The notes: a model not told the origin generated them from the letters alone. A stretch of DNA of 7,282 bases from Bacteroidota bacterium (GCA_024280195.1 JAJRQP010000164.1:1-7282); one strand, 5' to 3'; shown: positions 1-5,904, counted from the first letter of the stretch. Program-made: numbers and translations.

Positions 1-117
1 TATACGATGGGATTGAATCAGCACTACCATGATATTTTTGATACGTATGAGGAATTGAGTTTTGCAGAATATGCAGATATTACGAAGTTGCTGATTGAGT
101 TTGTGAAGAGGTTGTAA
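1..117 (+). CDS. C-terminal end of a CDS, possibly an M28-family metallopeptidase (5' truncated)
   Basis: An open frame enters from the left edge and runs for 38 codons to a TAA stop at 115-117, so only the C-terminus is visible. It ends in an amphipathic helix (LLIEFVKRL). Before that comes a YH(x)3DTYEELSFAEYA pattern, with the tyrosine-histidine pair at visible residues 9-10. From memory, C-termini of M28 zinc aminopeptidases carry a zinc-ligand histidine in a YH-x-x-x-D setting, followed by 'DK(I/L)-(N/D)-(Y/F)' and a closing helix, and this fragment fits that pattern. That is an inference from one short motif; the catalytic core lies outside the window. That it is the end of a real coding region is likely, because the frame is clean and the composition protein-like. 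The family name is tentative. Confidence 0.5.
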   Translation, partial: YTMGLNQHYHDIFDTYEELSFAEYADITKLLIEFVKRL

Positions 118-167
118 TGGTTTTCACTTTTACATTCTGAATTGAATGTTTTACATTTTTTGTATCG

Positions 168-420
168 CCAAGACCACAGGAATCTTTCTCCTTTGGTTGT
201 TTTTCTTTTTCCTTAATGAAAAAGAAACAAAAAATCAAGTGATTTTCGATGCTTCTGCGCACTCTGCAAATAATCTAAAACGCATCAAAAGTAGTGGTTG
301 GAGCAACCAAAGGACAAGCCCCTTTTGAACGTTTTCACGATTTTTTGCATTCATTGCCTTTGCACATGCCCGCCGAAAGCCACAGGCCTTTACGCTTTTT
401 TAGATTTTGCTTCGATGAAA
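168..420. repeat. Gene-free stretch that looks like a degenerate dispersed intergenic repeat
   Basis: No convincing gene lies between the stop at 117 and the CHAP gene stop at 421. The stretch contains an A/T-only-loop hairpin (perfect 10-base arms at 202-211 and 218-227, loop 212-217), a hairpin with 6-base arms at 295-300 and 304-309 around GAG, and a GC-richer segment at about 366-392 unlike its surroundings. Its layout (a pyrimidine/purine palindrome followed by a conserved-looking tail open in more than one frame) resembles dispersed junk repeats I associate with Flavobacteriales intergenic regions. That is recognition by style, not by alignment. There is only one copy in this window, so repetitiveness cannot be shown here. 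Neither hairpin is followed by a T-run on either strand, so they do not look like intrinsic terminators. Confidence 0.35.
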
Positions 421-1020
421 TTATTTCATTCTCAACCACCCAAGTGTTCTTTTATTCTCAATCATCCAGTGATTCGATTCTTTCGTCAATTGAAACTTTT
501 CTCTAGTAGAGGAAAATGGTCCAGCATTTTGTTGAATAATTTCGATTTCATCATTAATTACAGAAGCGATAATAGCAACATGTCCATATGAATTGAAAGT
601 TGTTGCACCAGAGACGATTAAGTCTCCTTCTTGCGGTTTAGATTTACTTGGATTAGTGAATTGCAATAAGTTTCGTTGTGTATTTAGCTTACCGTCAGTA
701 ATATTAGTATCGAAAAAAGTAAAAGCATGCCCATAAGAATCGGGCATCTTGTGGTTATAGTTTTTATAATAATAACGTTTCACAAATTCAACGCATTGAT
801 ATTCTAGTCCAATATTATAGCCATCAATTGTATTTCTTGATTGAACATTATTTACCCCTCCATTGTAATAAACATTAATATGATTTAGGCTATCAATTGC
901 TTCTCCAATAGTATGAGTTGGGTTAAAATCTCCTTTTTTATTCATGAAAAAGACAATCCCTAAAACAGAAAAAATGAGAATTAATATGAAGGCAATTTTC
1001 TTTTTCACTTTTACAGTCAA
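421..1020 (-). CDS. Membrane-anchored CHAP-domain amidase/peptidase
   Basis: A 199-residue protein with a basic N-terminus, one hydrophobic helix (about residues 9-26) and then a single CHAP domain of the NlpC/P60 superfamily. The catalytic cysteine is Cys76 in YQCVEFVKRYY, the general-base histidine is His147 in YGHVAII, and the probable third polar residue is Asn165 in IIQQNAG. EGDLIV (131-136) is the usual strand before the histidine. The YQCVEF(V/A)(K/R)R form recalls the amidase half of glutathionylspermidine synthetase/amidase, but CHAP enzymes also cut peptidoglycan amide bonds; substrate cannot be decided from sequence. The helix suggests an N-in anchor with the domain in the periplasm. 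The start used here is TTG at 1020-1018, sharing TTGA with the upstream stop. A GTG at 1008-1006, giving an MKKKIAF N-terminus, is a real alternative. The first internal ATG would remove the anchor. It is the last gene of a two-gene unit with the SGNH hydrolase. Confidence 0.85.
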   Translation of the reverse strand: MTVKVKKKIAFILILIFSVLGIVFFMNKKGDFNPTHTIGEAIDSLNHINVYYNGGVNNVQSRNTIDGYNIGLEYQCVEFVKRYYYKNYNHKMPDSYGHAFTFFDTNITDGKLNTQRNLLQFTNPSKSKPQEGDLIVSGATTFNSYGHVAIIASVINDEIEIIQQNAGPFSSTREKFQLTKESNHWMIENKRTLGWLRMK

Positions 1021-2027
1021 AATTTAACATTTTCCATTCTCTTCAAAATCCTCTCCGCCCAAATCGAATGCGTTAACTTATTCGGGTGGCTATCATACGG
1101 CATATTGTTGTACTTCTTTAAGTTTAAATCAACAGCAATGTCAATGGTTTCAATTCCCATTTTTTCAAATTCTTTTAGTGTTGCTTTTGTATCTTCTGAT
1201 TTTGTAATTCCGGTGATAATGAACTCAATGTTATTCTCTTTGCAAAGTTGTTGCATTTGTTGAGCTAAGAAAAAAGTAATTTCTTTTTTTGCGATAGCAT
1301 TGTCTTTCCGAAGGTCAGATTGTGATTGTAAATAGTTTACGCTTGCTAAATAGGAGCGAAGTGGCCAGTGCTTATATAAGTCGTTCCATTCGCAATATTC
1401 AATTGAAAATTCTCCATTTTTCTCCAACACAAATGGAATTCTACTTGATTGCATGATTTCTTTGACCTCTGCACTTGATCGTTCAAAGCCTATCTTAAGA
1501 TTCTCCCGATAGAAAGGAGTTAAGGCATTTCGCATGTCGTGAAAATCTGCGTAGTTGAGAATAATGATGTTTGGAATGTCATTCTCCACAATCATTTTTT
1601 GTAATTGCAAGTAACTTTGAATGGTTCCAAAACCAGGAACTCCAAAATTCTTCACTTTCGAGTTTGGGAGTTCTTTTTGAATTAATGCAGGGAGATTTTC
1701 ATTGTCATTGACTCCCATTCCGTAGGTGTAAGAGCAGCCTAAAAAATAGATTTTATTCTCTGCAGAATCTGAAAACGAAAAAGGAATTGATCTTAGTGAA
1801 TCTTGGGTATGTGTAACTGAATAATTGAGGCCTTTGTTCATTGTGACCTCAAAAATGCCTGGACTCAATGAAAATCCAAGGTTGGCATCTGGAGAAAGGC
1901 AGTAACTCGGAGATGAGGTAATGCTATAATCGACAGGGGTGTATTTTCTATAACCAAGAATAAGTAAGGCAACCTCAAAACAGATGGGAATGAGGATAAT
2001 ATAGTACAGCCATTTTGTTTTAGTCAC
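1017..2027 (-). CDS. Membrane-anchored SGNH/GDSL-family hydrolase
   Basis: A 336-residue protein with an N-terminal hydrophobic helix (about 6-25) and an SGNH-fold domain. Block I is YFLGCSYTYGMGV (94-106), with the nucleophile serine at Ser99; the usual GDS is GCS, a variant I know from Bacteroidota members. Block II is NFGVPGFG (127-134). Block III is weak: NYADFHDMRN (158-167) replaces the usual GxND. Block V is YDSHPN (311-316), giving Asp312 and His314 with D-x-H spacing rather than the more common D-x-x-H. The region before block I (LGFSLSPG at 50-57, then VTHTQDSLRS at 71-80) matches the lead-in of secreted SGNH proteins. A likely role is esterase or acyl/acetyl transfer on an envelope polysaccharide or lipid, but no substrate can be named. 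The start is GTG at 2027-2025: an in-frame TAA lies three codons upstream, and the first internal ATG (Met63) would delete the anchor. The TGA stop overlaps the CHAP start. Confidence 0.85.
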   Translation of the reverse strand: MTKTKWLYYIILIPICFEVALLILGYRKYTPVDYSITSSPSYCLSPDANLGFSLSPGIFEVTMNKGLNYSVTHTQDSLRSIPFSFSDSAENKIYFLGCSYTYGMGVNDNENLPALIQKELPNSKVKNFGVPGFGTIQSYLQLQKMIVENDIPNIIILNYADFHDMRNALTPFYRENLKIGFERSSAEVKEIMQSSRIPFVLEKNGEFSIEYCEWNDLYKHWPLRSYLASVNYLQSQSDLRKDNAIAKKEITFFLAQQMQQLCKENNIEFIITGITKSEDTKATLKEFEKMGIETIDIAVDLNLKKYNNMPYDSHPNKLTHSIWAERILKRMENVKF

Positions 2028-2083
2028 GGTCTTAAATTATATGACTAAAATAGTAATTGTTATTGACTATGTTTTACTGATGA

Positions 2084-2293
2084 TTAAATAGAACAACTAT
2101 CTCCACCTTCTCTCATCCCAAATTTCTTTAGAATTTTTTCCATCATACACCAATTTGTTAAACTAGATTGGAGAAGGTTAACGCCTACAAATAGCGTGAA
2201 AAATAACCAACGCTCATCAAAAAAGTGTGCTAAGAGAACTGAAATAATAATAAAACTTCCTGCGATTAATTTAATTGCGCTATTGATTGTCAT
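2084..2293 (-). CDS. Small two-helix membrane protein, DUF2892 (YgaP-like transmembrane domain) type
   Basis: The preferred start is ATG at 2293-2291, giving 69 residues that begin MTINSAIKLIAG. A start 12 codons upstream (2329) only adds a histidine- and tyrosine-rich tail unlike the family and would place the start inside upstream motifs. Two hydrophobic helices follow each other (about 6-24 and 29-45), joined by a short turn with DERW. Then comes NWCMMEKILKKFG, with Cys49, and a glycine-rich tail with Cys67 near the C-terminus. DUF2892 proteins have this helix pair followed by a (N/G)xCPxxxLLxxxG segment; in E. coli YgaP the same helix pair is fused to a rhodanese domain. A standalone rhodanese lies at 5588-5887 in this window. 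The gene is on the same strand as the kinase before it (72 bases away) and the SGNH gene after it (56 bases away). Function is unknown; a membrane partner in sulfane-sulfur or thiol handling is inference. Confidence 0.75.
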   Translation of the reverse strand: MTINSAIKLIAGSFIIISVLLAHFFDERWLFFTLFVGVNLLQSSLTNWCMMEKILKKFGMREGGDSCSI

Positions 2294-2312
2294 AATTGTA
2301 TGATTTAAGTGA

Positions 2313-2349
2313 TAAAGGTAGTGTAACAAGATTAATTGGTTTGTAACAA
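2313..2349 (-). promoter_or_regulatory. Candidate promoter/operator of the DUF2892 gene
   Basis: On the minus strand ACTACCTTTA runs 2322 to 2313, ending 19 bases before the ATG at 2293. Its TACCTTTA matches the Bacteroidota -7 consensus TAnnTTTG at all fixed positions but the last. Two perfect copies of the octamer TGTAACAA (plus-strand reading) lie at 2322-2329 and 2342-2349, exactly 20 bases apart start to start, about two helical turns, as expected for a dimeric regulator or two side-by-side sites. No good -33 TTTG lies at the usual spacing. The identical decamer ACTACCTTTA precedes the rhodanese gene. Confidence 0.35.
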
Positions 2350-2365
2350 AAGATACATTGCATAT

Positions 2366-3919
2366 CTAGCAAGGAATACTTATTCTAAACGTTGTTCCAA
2401 CACCGACTTCTGATTCTAAAACAACAACACTTCCTTTGTGGTATTCTTTTACGATTCTCTTAACCAAAGAAAGTCCTAATCCCCAACCTCTCGATTTGGT
2501 AGAAAAACCTGGTTCAAAGATGGTTTTAGTTTGATTAGAAGGGATGCCTTTTCCATTGTCTTTGATGTCGATATACACCCAATCTTCCGATTTAATGACT
2601 TCGACATTCAACTTTCCAACGCCTTCCATTGCATCAACTGCATTCTTGCAAATGTTTTCTACGACCCATTCAATCAGTGAGGCATTGTGTTTTGCCAACG
2701 CATAAGGATCAATGTTCATTTCAACGTCGACCTTATCAGAAATTCTTGGGCGCAAATAAGTAACAATGTTCTCAACAGTTGCTCCTAAATTTTCTGAATC
2801 TAATTTAGCTCCAGAACCAATTTTAGAAAAACGATCAGTTACTTTTTCTAATCGGTCAACATCTTTTTGCATTTCTACCGTAATTGAAGCATCGACTCCT
2901 TGTGTTTCGAGTAGTTGCACCCAAGCCATCAACGAAGAAAGAGGAGTTCCTAGTTGATGCGCGGTTTCTTTTGCCATTCCTGCCCAAACTTGGTTTTGCT
3001 CTGCTTTTCTGAAGGTACTAAAAATAAGATAACCAATTAACGCAAAGAGACCAATCACAATAAACTGGATGTATGGAAAGTATTGCAATTGCTTTAACTC
3101 TGCACTATCATCAAAATAGAGTGTGTTAGTTGTTCCGTTGTTGAAATCAATTTCAATGGGTGTATTCGCTAGTTTCAATCGATTAATAATTTCTTTTTTA
3201 TTTCCTTCATTGATTTCGTATTCTGTAATGTTGTAATCAATGATTTTCTCTGTTTCTGAGTCAACCAATAAAACAGGGACCAGTCCTTCGTTGTTAATTA
3301 AATCGCTGTTGAATGTAGTGATTAATGAGTCACGTTCTGCTTCTAATTTTTTAATTGCCTCCGTATCGTCGTAGAAGTAGGTCATAAAAAGACCTTTGTA
3401 GATTTCAATGGTAAAAGACGGGTTTTTTTGCTCCCAATTTTCTGCAAGAATCAGCAAAGAATCATTGAACATTTTTTGCAGTTCTTCATTACTTAATTCT
3501 GGATATGCAATTCGAATATCACTGGTGTCAAAACCTAAATTGATGTTGCCAGAAACTTTTTTGTTGTTGTCTAGAAGAATAACAGGGATGTCTTTATTCT
3601 CATTTATGATTCTCAGTGGAAAATCATAATTCATGTTCATATTTAAGGGAGTGATTTTAGAAACTTCGGTCGTTGCATCTATCCACAACTCCATTTTTTC
3701 TCTTTCTCGATCTCTTAATTGGGAGAAGGTATTGTTGGTCAACTGAACGAGTTCAACTTTCTTTTTAATGGCGCTTGCCCATTGTTGCGCACGTTCTTTT
3801 TCTCTTTCTCCAACCTTAGAAACAATTTTATTGGAAACAAATAGCGATGCACCGACGACGAGCAGTGCGAAAATTGTTAGGGCAACCTTCCATTTCTGTT
3901 TCTTAGAGTATAAATTCAT
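2366..3919 (-). CDS. Orphan membrane sensor histidine kinase with duplicated sensor region
   Basis: A 517-residue kinase. Transmembrane helices lie at about 13-30 and 282-302, enclosing a sensor region of about 250 residues outside the cytoplasm. There is no clear HAMP domain; a short linker (RKAEQNQVWAGM) leads straight to the dimerisation helix, with the phosphoacceptor His321 in AKETAHQLGTPLSSL. The ATPase domain has an N-box (ENICKNAVDA, 421-430, Asn422 and Asn426), G1 (DNGKGIP, 454-460), an F-box (FEPGFST, 468-474) and G2 (GWGLGLSLVKRI, 478-489); all catalytic motifs are intact. The sensor region contains two related units: IPVILLDNNKK (111-121) and VPVLLVDSETEK (214-225), each followed by an acidic helix and a segment ending YFYDDTEAIKKL or YFDDSAELKQL just before the next helix. 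No response regulator lies within the window. The ATG at 3919 places the first helix properly. The 165 bases upstream, to the glycosyltransferase stop, hold no gene and presumably its promoter. The ligand is unknown. Confidence 0.93.
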   Translation of the reverse strand: MNLYSKKQKWKVALTIFALLVVGASLFVSNKIVSKVGEREKERAQQWASAIKKKVELVQLTNNTFSQLRDREREKMELWIDATTEVSKITPLNMNMNYDFPLRIINENKDIPVILLDNNKKVSGNINLGFDTSDIRIAYPELSNEELQKMFNDSLLILAENWEQKNPSFTIEIYKGLFMTYFYDDTEAIKKLEAERDSLITTFNSDLINNEGLVPVLLVDSETEKIIDYNITEYEINEGNKKEIINRLKLANTPIEIDFNNGTTNTLYFDDSAELKQLQYFPYIQFIVIGLFALIGYLIFSTFRKAEQNQVWAGMAKETAHQLGTPLSSLMAWVQLLETQGVDASITVEMQKDVDRLEKVTDRFSKIGSGAKLDSENLGATVENIVTYLRPRISDKVDVEMNIDPYALAKHNASLIEWVVENICKNAVDAMEGVGKLNVEVIKSEDWVYIDIKDNGKGIPSNQTKTIFEPGFSTKSRGWGLGLSLVKRIVKEYHKGSVVVLESEVGVGTTFRISIPC

Positions 3920-4084
3920 TTGAGCAATTATAGTTTTCTAAGTTAACGAGAAAAAATAAAGATTCGTTTATCAAAAGCTAAAAATAAGTTGTTTTAAATA
4001 TTATTGTCATTTTAATTGGACCCACTTTTTTTGGCAATGAAATGACTAGAATTTCAATATTTTCATCTCTACCTTGAGTCATCA

Positions 4085-5176
4085 TTAAACTAATCTTAAC
4101 GCCTTTTCTACTTTCTCACAAATTAAATGGTGGTCATAAACTTCAGCCATTTTCATTAAGTCAGAAGAATTATAGCGGATGTTTTTAGCACAAATTTCAT
4201 CCAATTTATGGGCTAATGATTGTGCATTTTGCGTTTCAAAAAGAAGTCCTCCTTTACCATTTGCAAGAAGTTCTGGAGTACCACCAGCGTTGCTTCCAAG
4301 GACAGGTGTGCCTGACGCCAATGATTCTATCGTCACCATTCCAAAGGTCTCTGCTTTGGTTGCCATCACCATCCAATCAATTGCTTTGAAGAACGTTAAC
4401 GTGTCTTCTCTATAAGGTTTGAGAAAAACACGATTCTTAAATTCATCTTGCTCAATGATTTTTTTCATCTGGTCAAAATATTCATTGCCTTCGTTAATGG
4501 TTGGTTCTCCTAATAACACCACATTAAAATTCTTCGATTGGCATTTTTTCATTGCTTCTAGCAAAAGAAGTTGTCCTTTTTGAATATCAAAACGACCAAT
4601 TATTCCGAATGTTAGCACTTGTTGTGGAATGCCCAATTTTGCTCTCAGTTCTTCTTTTGTTTCTTCTGTTTTAAACTCGCTTAAATCTAATGCAGAAGGA
4701 ATTACAACGATTTCATTCTTGAACTTTGTCATTTCTCGCACTTGATTTGCCAGCCAATTCAATGGTGGAACCCATAAATCAAGATATTTGTAACGCAAAG
4801 TATGCATGGGGTTCGTTTTCTTAACGCCCAATTGCATCGCCATAAAATAGGAGGTGTGAATTTTTGACTTCAATTGATGCTTGACACTTGCCATAATACT
4901 CATGTCCTCATTCGAACGAATAATCAGATGTGAAATACTATTTTTTTTCAGAATTTGAACGAGAATTTCCGCTTTCTTGAAATCGTAGTATTTTTTTTGC
5001 TTTTCAATAGTGATAATCGACAAGTTTCTTTCTCTTGCCCCTTTTTCTAGTGGAGAATTAGCAACACAGAGAACGAACACAGCGTGTCCTCTTTCTTGCA
5101 TCCATTTGGCATCTCTTAGATGATTCATTTCTAAACCACCCCAACTTGTTGAACTACAGAAGTAAGCTAATTTCAT
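4085..5176 (-). CDS. GT4-family (GT-B fold) glycosyltransferase
   Basis: A 363-residue protein with no signal or membrane segment, so cytosolic or peripheral. The N-terminal Rossmann-like domain opens with KLAYFCSSTSWGGLE (2-16), where the glycine pair belongs to the acceptor-side loop, and contains MQERGHAVFVLC (26-37). The C-terminal donor-binding domain starts near 187 with FGIIGRFDIQKGQ (190-202) and continues with VVLLGE (219-224). The EX7E motif is Glu276 to Glu284 in AETFGMVTIESLASGTPVLG, followed by GGTPELL (298-304) and GGLLF (309-313). These are hallmarks of retaining GT4 enzymes using nucleotide sugars. Glycan and acceptor (lipopolysaccharide, glycolipid or capsule) cannot be told from sequence. 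The gene is not in a polysaccharide cluster here. Its ATG at 5176-5174 lies 36 bases from a TAAATTTG element, and the neighbouring plus-strand gene diverges from it. Codon use resembles the neighbours, with no sign of transfer. Confidence 0.92.
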   Translation of the reverse strand: MKLAYFCSSTSWGGLEMNHLRDAKWMQERGHAVFVLCVANSPLEKGARERNLSIITIEKQKKYYDFKKAEILVQILKKNSISHLIIRSNEDMSIMASVKHQLKSKIHTSYFMAMQLGVKKTNPMHTLRYKYLDLWVPPLNWLANQVREMTKFKNEIVVIPSALDLSEFKTEETKEELRAKLGIPQQVLTFGIIGRFDIQKGQLLLLEAMKKCQSKNFNVVLLGEPTINEGNEYFDQMKKIIEQDEFKNRVFLKPYREDTLTFFKAIDWMVMATKAETFGMVTIESLASGTPVLGSNAGGTPELLANGKGGLLFETQNAQSLAHKLDEICAKNIRYNSSDLMKMAEVYDHHLICEKVEKALRLV

Positions 5177-5196
5177 ATCTCTTGTAAAATTAAGAG

Positions 5197-5204
5197 TATC
5201 TTTG
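5197..5204 (+). promoter_or_regulatory. -7 promoter element (TATCTTTG) for the plus-strand block
   Basis: TATCTTTG matches the Bacteroidota -7 consensus TAnnTTTG exactly and ends 20 bases before the ATG at 5225, implying a short leader of about 15 bases. The -33 element is poor: only TTT at 5171-5173 is near the expected position. The assignment rests on the exact -7 match and its location in a short divergent intergenic region. Confidence 0.55.
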
Positions 5205-5211
5205 CACCAAA

Positions 5212-5219
5212 CAAATTTA
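5212..5219 (-). promoter_or_regulatory. -7 promoter element (TAAATTTG) for the glycosyltransferase gene
   Basis: Read on the minus strand, 5219 to 5212 is TAAATTTG, another exact TAnnTTTG match, lying 35 bases before the ATG that begins at 5176. Its -33 region would fall inside the first codons of the divergent gene, where I see no TTTG at normal spacing. It is separated from the plus-strand -7 element by only seven bases, so the two promoters would share polymerase footprints. Confidence 0.45.
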
Positions 5220-5224
5220 TAACA

Positions 5225-5518
5225 ATGTTCAAAAATCCTTGGGTCGTATTTATTGGCTTATCTACCATTTTAGCAATCGTATTCTTTGTGTTTCCAATCA
5301 ACTTATTTGACGGAGTTATTGTGTATAAAAGTGGTTTGCAAGAAATGAATGTTGAACGTCCGTTGAGTTTGTCCTATTTTATTGGTTTGGGATTTGAAGA
5401 ATCAGATATGGCTGGAGTTGAAGAATTTTACTTAACCCTAAAAGGAAAAGTAATGGCCGCAATTTTTATTCTCGGCTTTCCTGCAATGTTGGCTTATAAG
5501 GTTCATTTGAAGAAATAA
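5225..5518 (+). CDS. Small two-helix membrane protein of unknown function
   Basis: A 97-residue protein that I do not recognise as a named family. It has a hydrophobic helix at about 6-24 (WVVFIGLSTILAIVFFVF), a central soluble loop of about 50 residues containing VERPLSLSYFIGLGFEE (43-59), a short FYLTLKGK segment (68-75), and a second helix at about 76-92 ending in a basic tail (YKVHLKK). The short basic C-terminus suggests it stays in the cytoplasm, which would put the loop outside if both helices span. The ATG at 5225 follows an exact -7 element by 20 bases, and codon use looks like that of its neighbours, so I take it as a real gene. It is the first of four plus-strand genes; the 69-base gap before the rhodanese gene and that gene's own upstream motifs leave it open whether they share a transcript. 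Confidence 0.72.
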   Translation: MFKNPWVVFIGLSTILAIVFFVFPINLFDGVIVYKSGLQEMNVERPLSLSYFIGLGFEESDMAGVEEFYLTLKGKVMAAIFILGFPAMLAYKVHLKK

Positions 5519-5526
5519 GTCACTCT

Positions 5527-5570
5527 GTAACCTCAGTCACAAATTCTCCCGTAACCAAAAACTACCTTTA
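5527..5570 (+). promoter_or_regulatory. Candidate promoter/operator of the rhodanese gene
   Basis: The decamer ACTACCTTTA lies at 5561-5570, 17 bases before the ATG at 5588, and is identical in sequence and similar in position to the one before the DUF2892 gene. TACCTTTA is a near match to TAnnTTTG. Two copies of GTAACC (5527-5532 and 5551-5556) precede it, 24 bases apart; they share the GTAAC core with the TGTAACAA pair at the other gene. Short motifs in AT-rich DNA can coincide by chance, hence the low confidence. Confidence 0.3.
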
Positions 5571-5587
5571 CCGTCTAAAGAAAAATT

Positions 5588-5887
5588 ATGTTTGGAAAAT
5601 TATTTAAGAAGACAGATTATAAGAAATTGCTCAACGAAGACGGAGCTGTAATCATTGATGTACGTTCTCCGCAAGAATTCGCAAGTGGATCAGTACCAGG
5701 TTCAGAAAATATTCCTTTGGGAAGCATCCCTGGAAAAACAAAGAAAATCAAGAGTTTAGGAGTTCCTGTTATTTGCGTTTGTGCATCTGGTATGCGTTCT
5801 GGAGGAGCAAAAGCTCAATTGGCTGCAGTTGGTGTTGACGCTTACAACGGTGGGGCTTGGACAAAGATGTTAAAACACGTAGATTAG
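5588..5887 (+). CDS. Single-domain rhodanese-like sulfurtransferase
   Basis: A 99-residue protein consisting of one rhodanese domain. AVIIDVRSPQEFASGSVPGSE (20-40) and NIPLGSI (41-47) form the CH2A-like opening. The active-site loop is CASGMR (65-70), with Cys65 as the persulfide-carrying nucleophile and Arg70 closing the six-residue loop usual for sulfur substrates. Cys63 sits two residues before it. NGGAW (87-91) is the standard closing motif. With no signal peptide or membrane helix, it should be cytosolic, moving sulfane sulfur between thiols. Length is normal for the single-domain class (PspE/GlpE-like or YgaP N-domain). In E. coli YgaP this domain is fused to a DUF2892-type helix pair; here such a helix pair is encoded separately at 2084-2293. 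It lies 17 bases upstream of the hydroxylase gene and probably shares its transcript. The physiological sulfur donor and acceptor cannot be inferred. Confidence 0.92.
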   Translation: MFGKLFKKTDYKKLLNEDGAVIIDVRSPQEFASGSVPGSENIPLGSIPGKTKKIKSLGVPVICVCASGMRSGGAKAQLAAVGVDAYNGGAWTKMLKHVD

Positions 5888-5904
5888 TATCTTAATACAA
5901 CCTC

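Noticed and set aside
202..227. Hairpin with 10-base arms as the terminator of the left-edge gene
   Set aside because: It lies 84 bases past the stop, contains a single G-C pair type at two positions only, and is followed by CAAAAAATC rather than a T-run.
146..328. Plus-strand open frame of 60 codons and a minus-strand frame at 80-262
   Set aside because: Both are rich in runs of Phe/Lys from the poly-pyrimidine/purine hairpin, overlap each other, have no family resemblance and lie in a probable repeat.
416..428. 13-base palindrome TGAAATTATTTCA at the CHAP stop codon
   Set aside because: It has no loop and an A/T-rich stem of six pairs; too weak and too likely by chance to call a terminator or operator.
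294..591. Two overlapping plus-strand open frames (294-506 and 298-591)
   Set aside because: They run through the candidate repeat and then antisense into the 3' part of the CHAP gene, which has intact catalytic motifs; the frames show no motif of their own.
2294..2329. Upstream ATG extending the DUF2892 protein by 12 residues
   Set aside because: The extra residues (MLHYLYHLNHTI) are unlike the family N-terminus and overlap the putative -7 element and operator; the internal ATG at 2293 gives a normal start.
2766..2957. Plus-strand open frames inside the kinase (2766-2957 and 3408-3629)
   Set aside because: They are antisense shadows of a kinase gene with all catalytic boxes in place.
4035..4058. 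Small inverted repeat TGAAAT/ATTTCA downstream of the glycosyltransferase as a terminator
   Set aside because: The stem is only six A/T-rich pairs, and the minus-strand bases after it are an A-run, not a T-run.
4179..4415. Plus-strand open frame inside the glycosyltransferase
   Set aside because: It is antisense to the conserved EX7E donor-binding region, so it is explained by that coding constraint.
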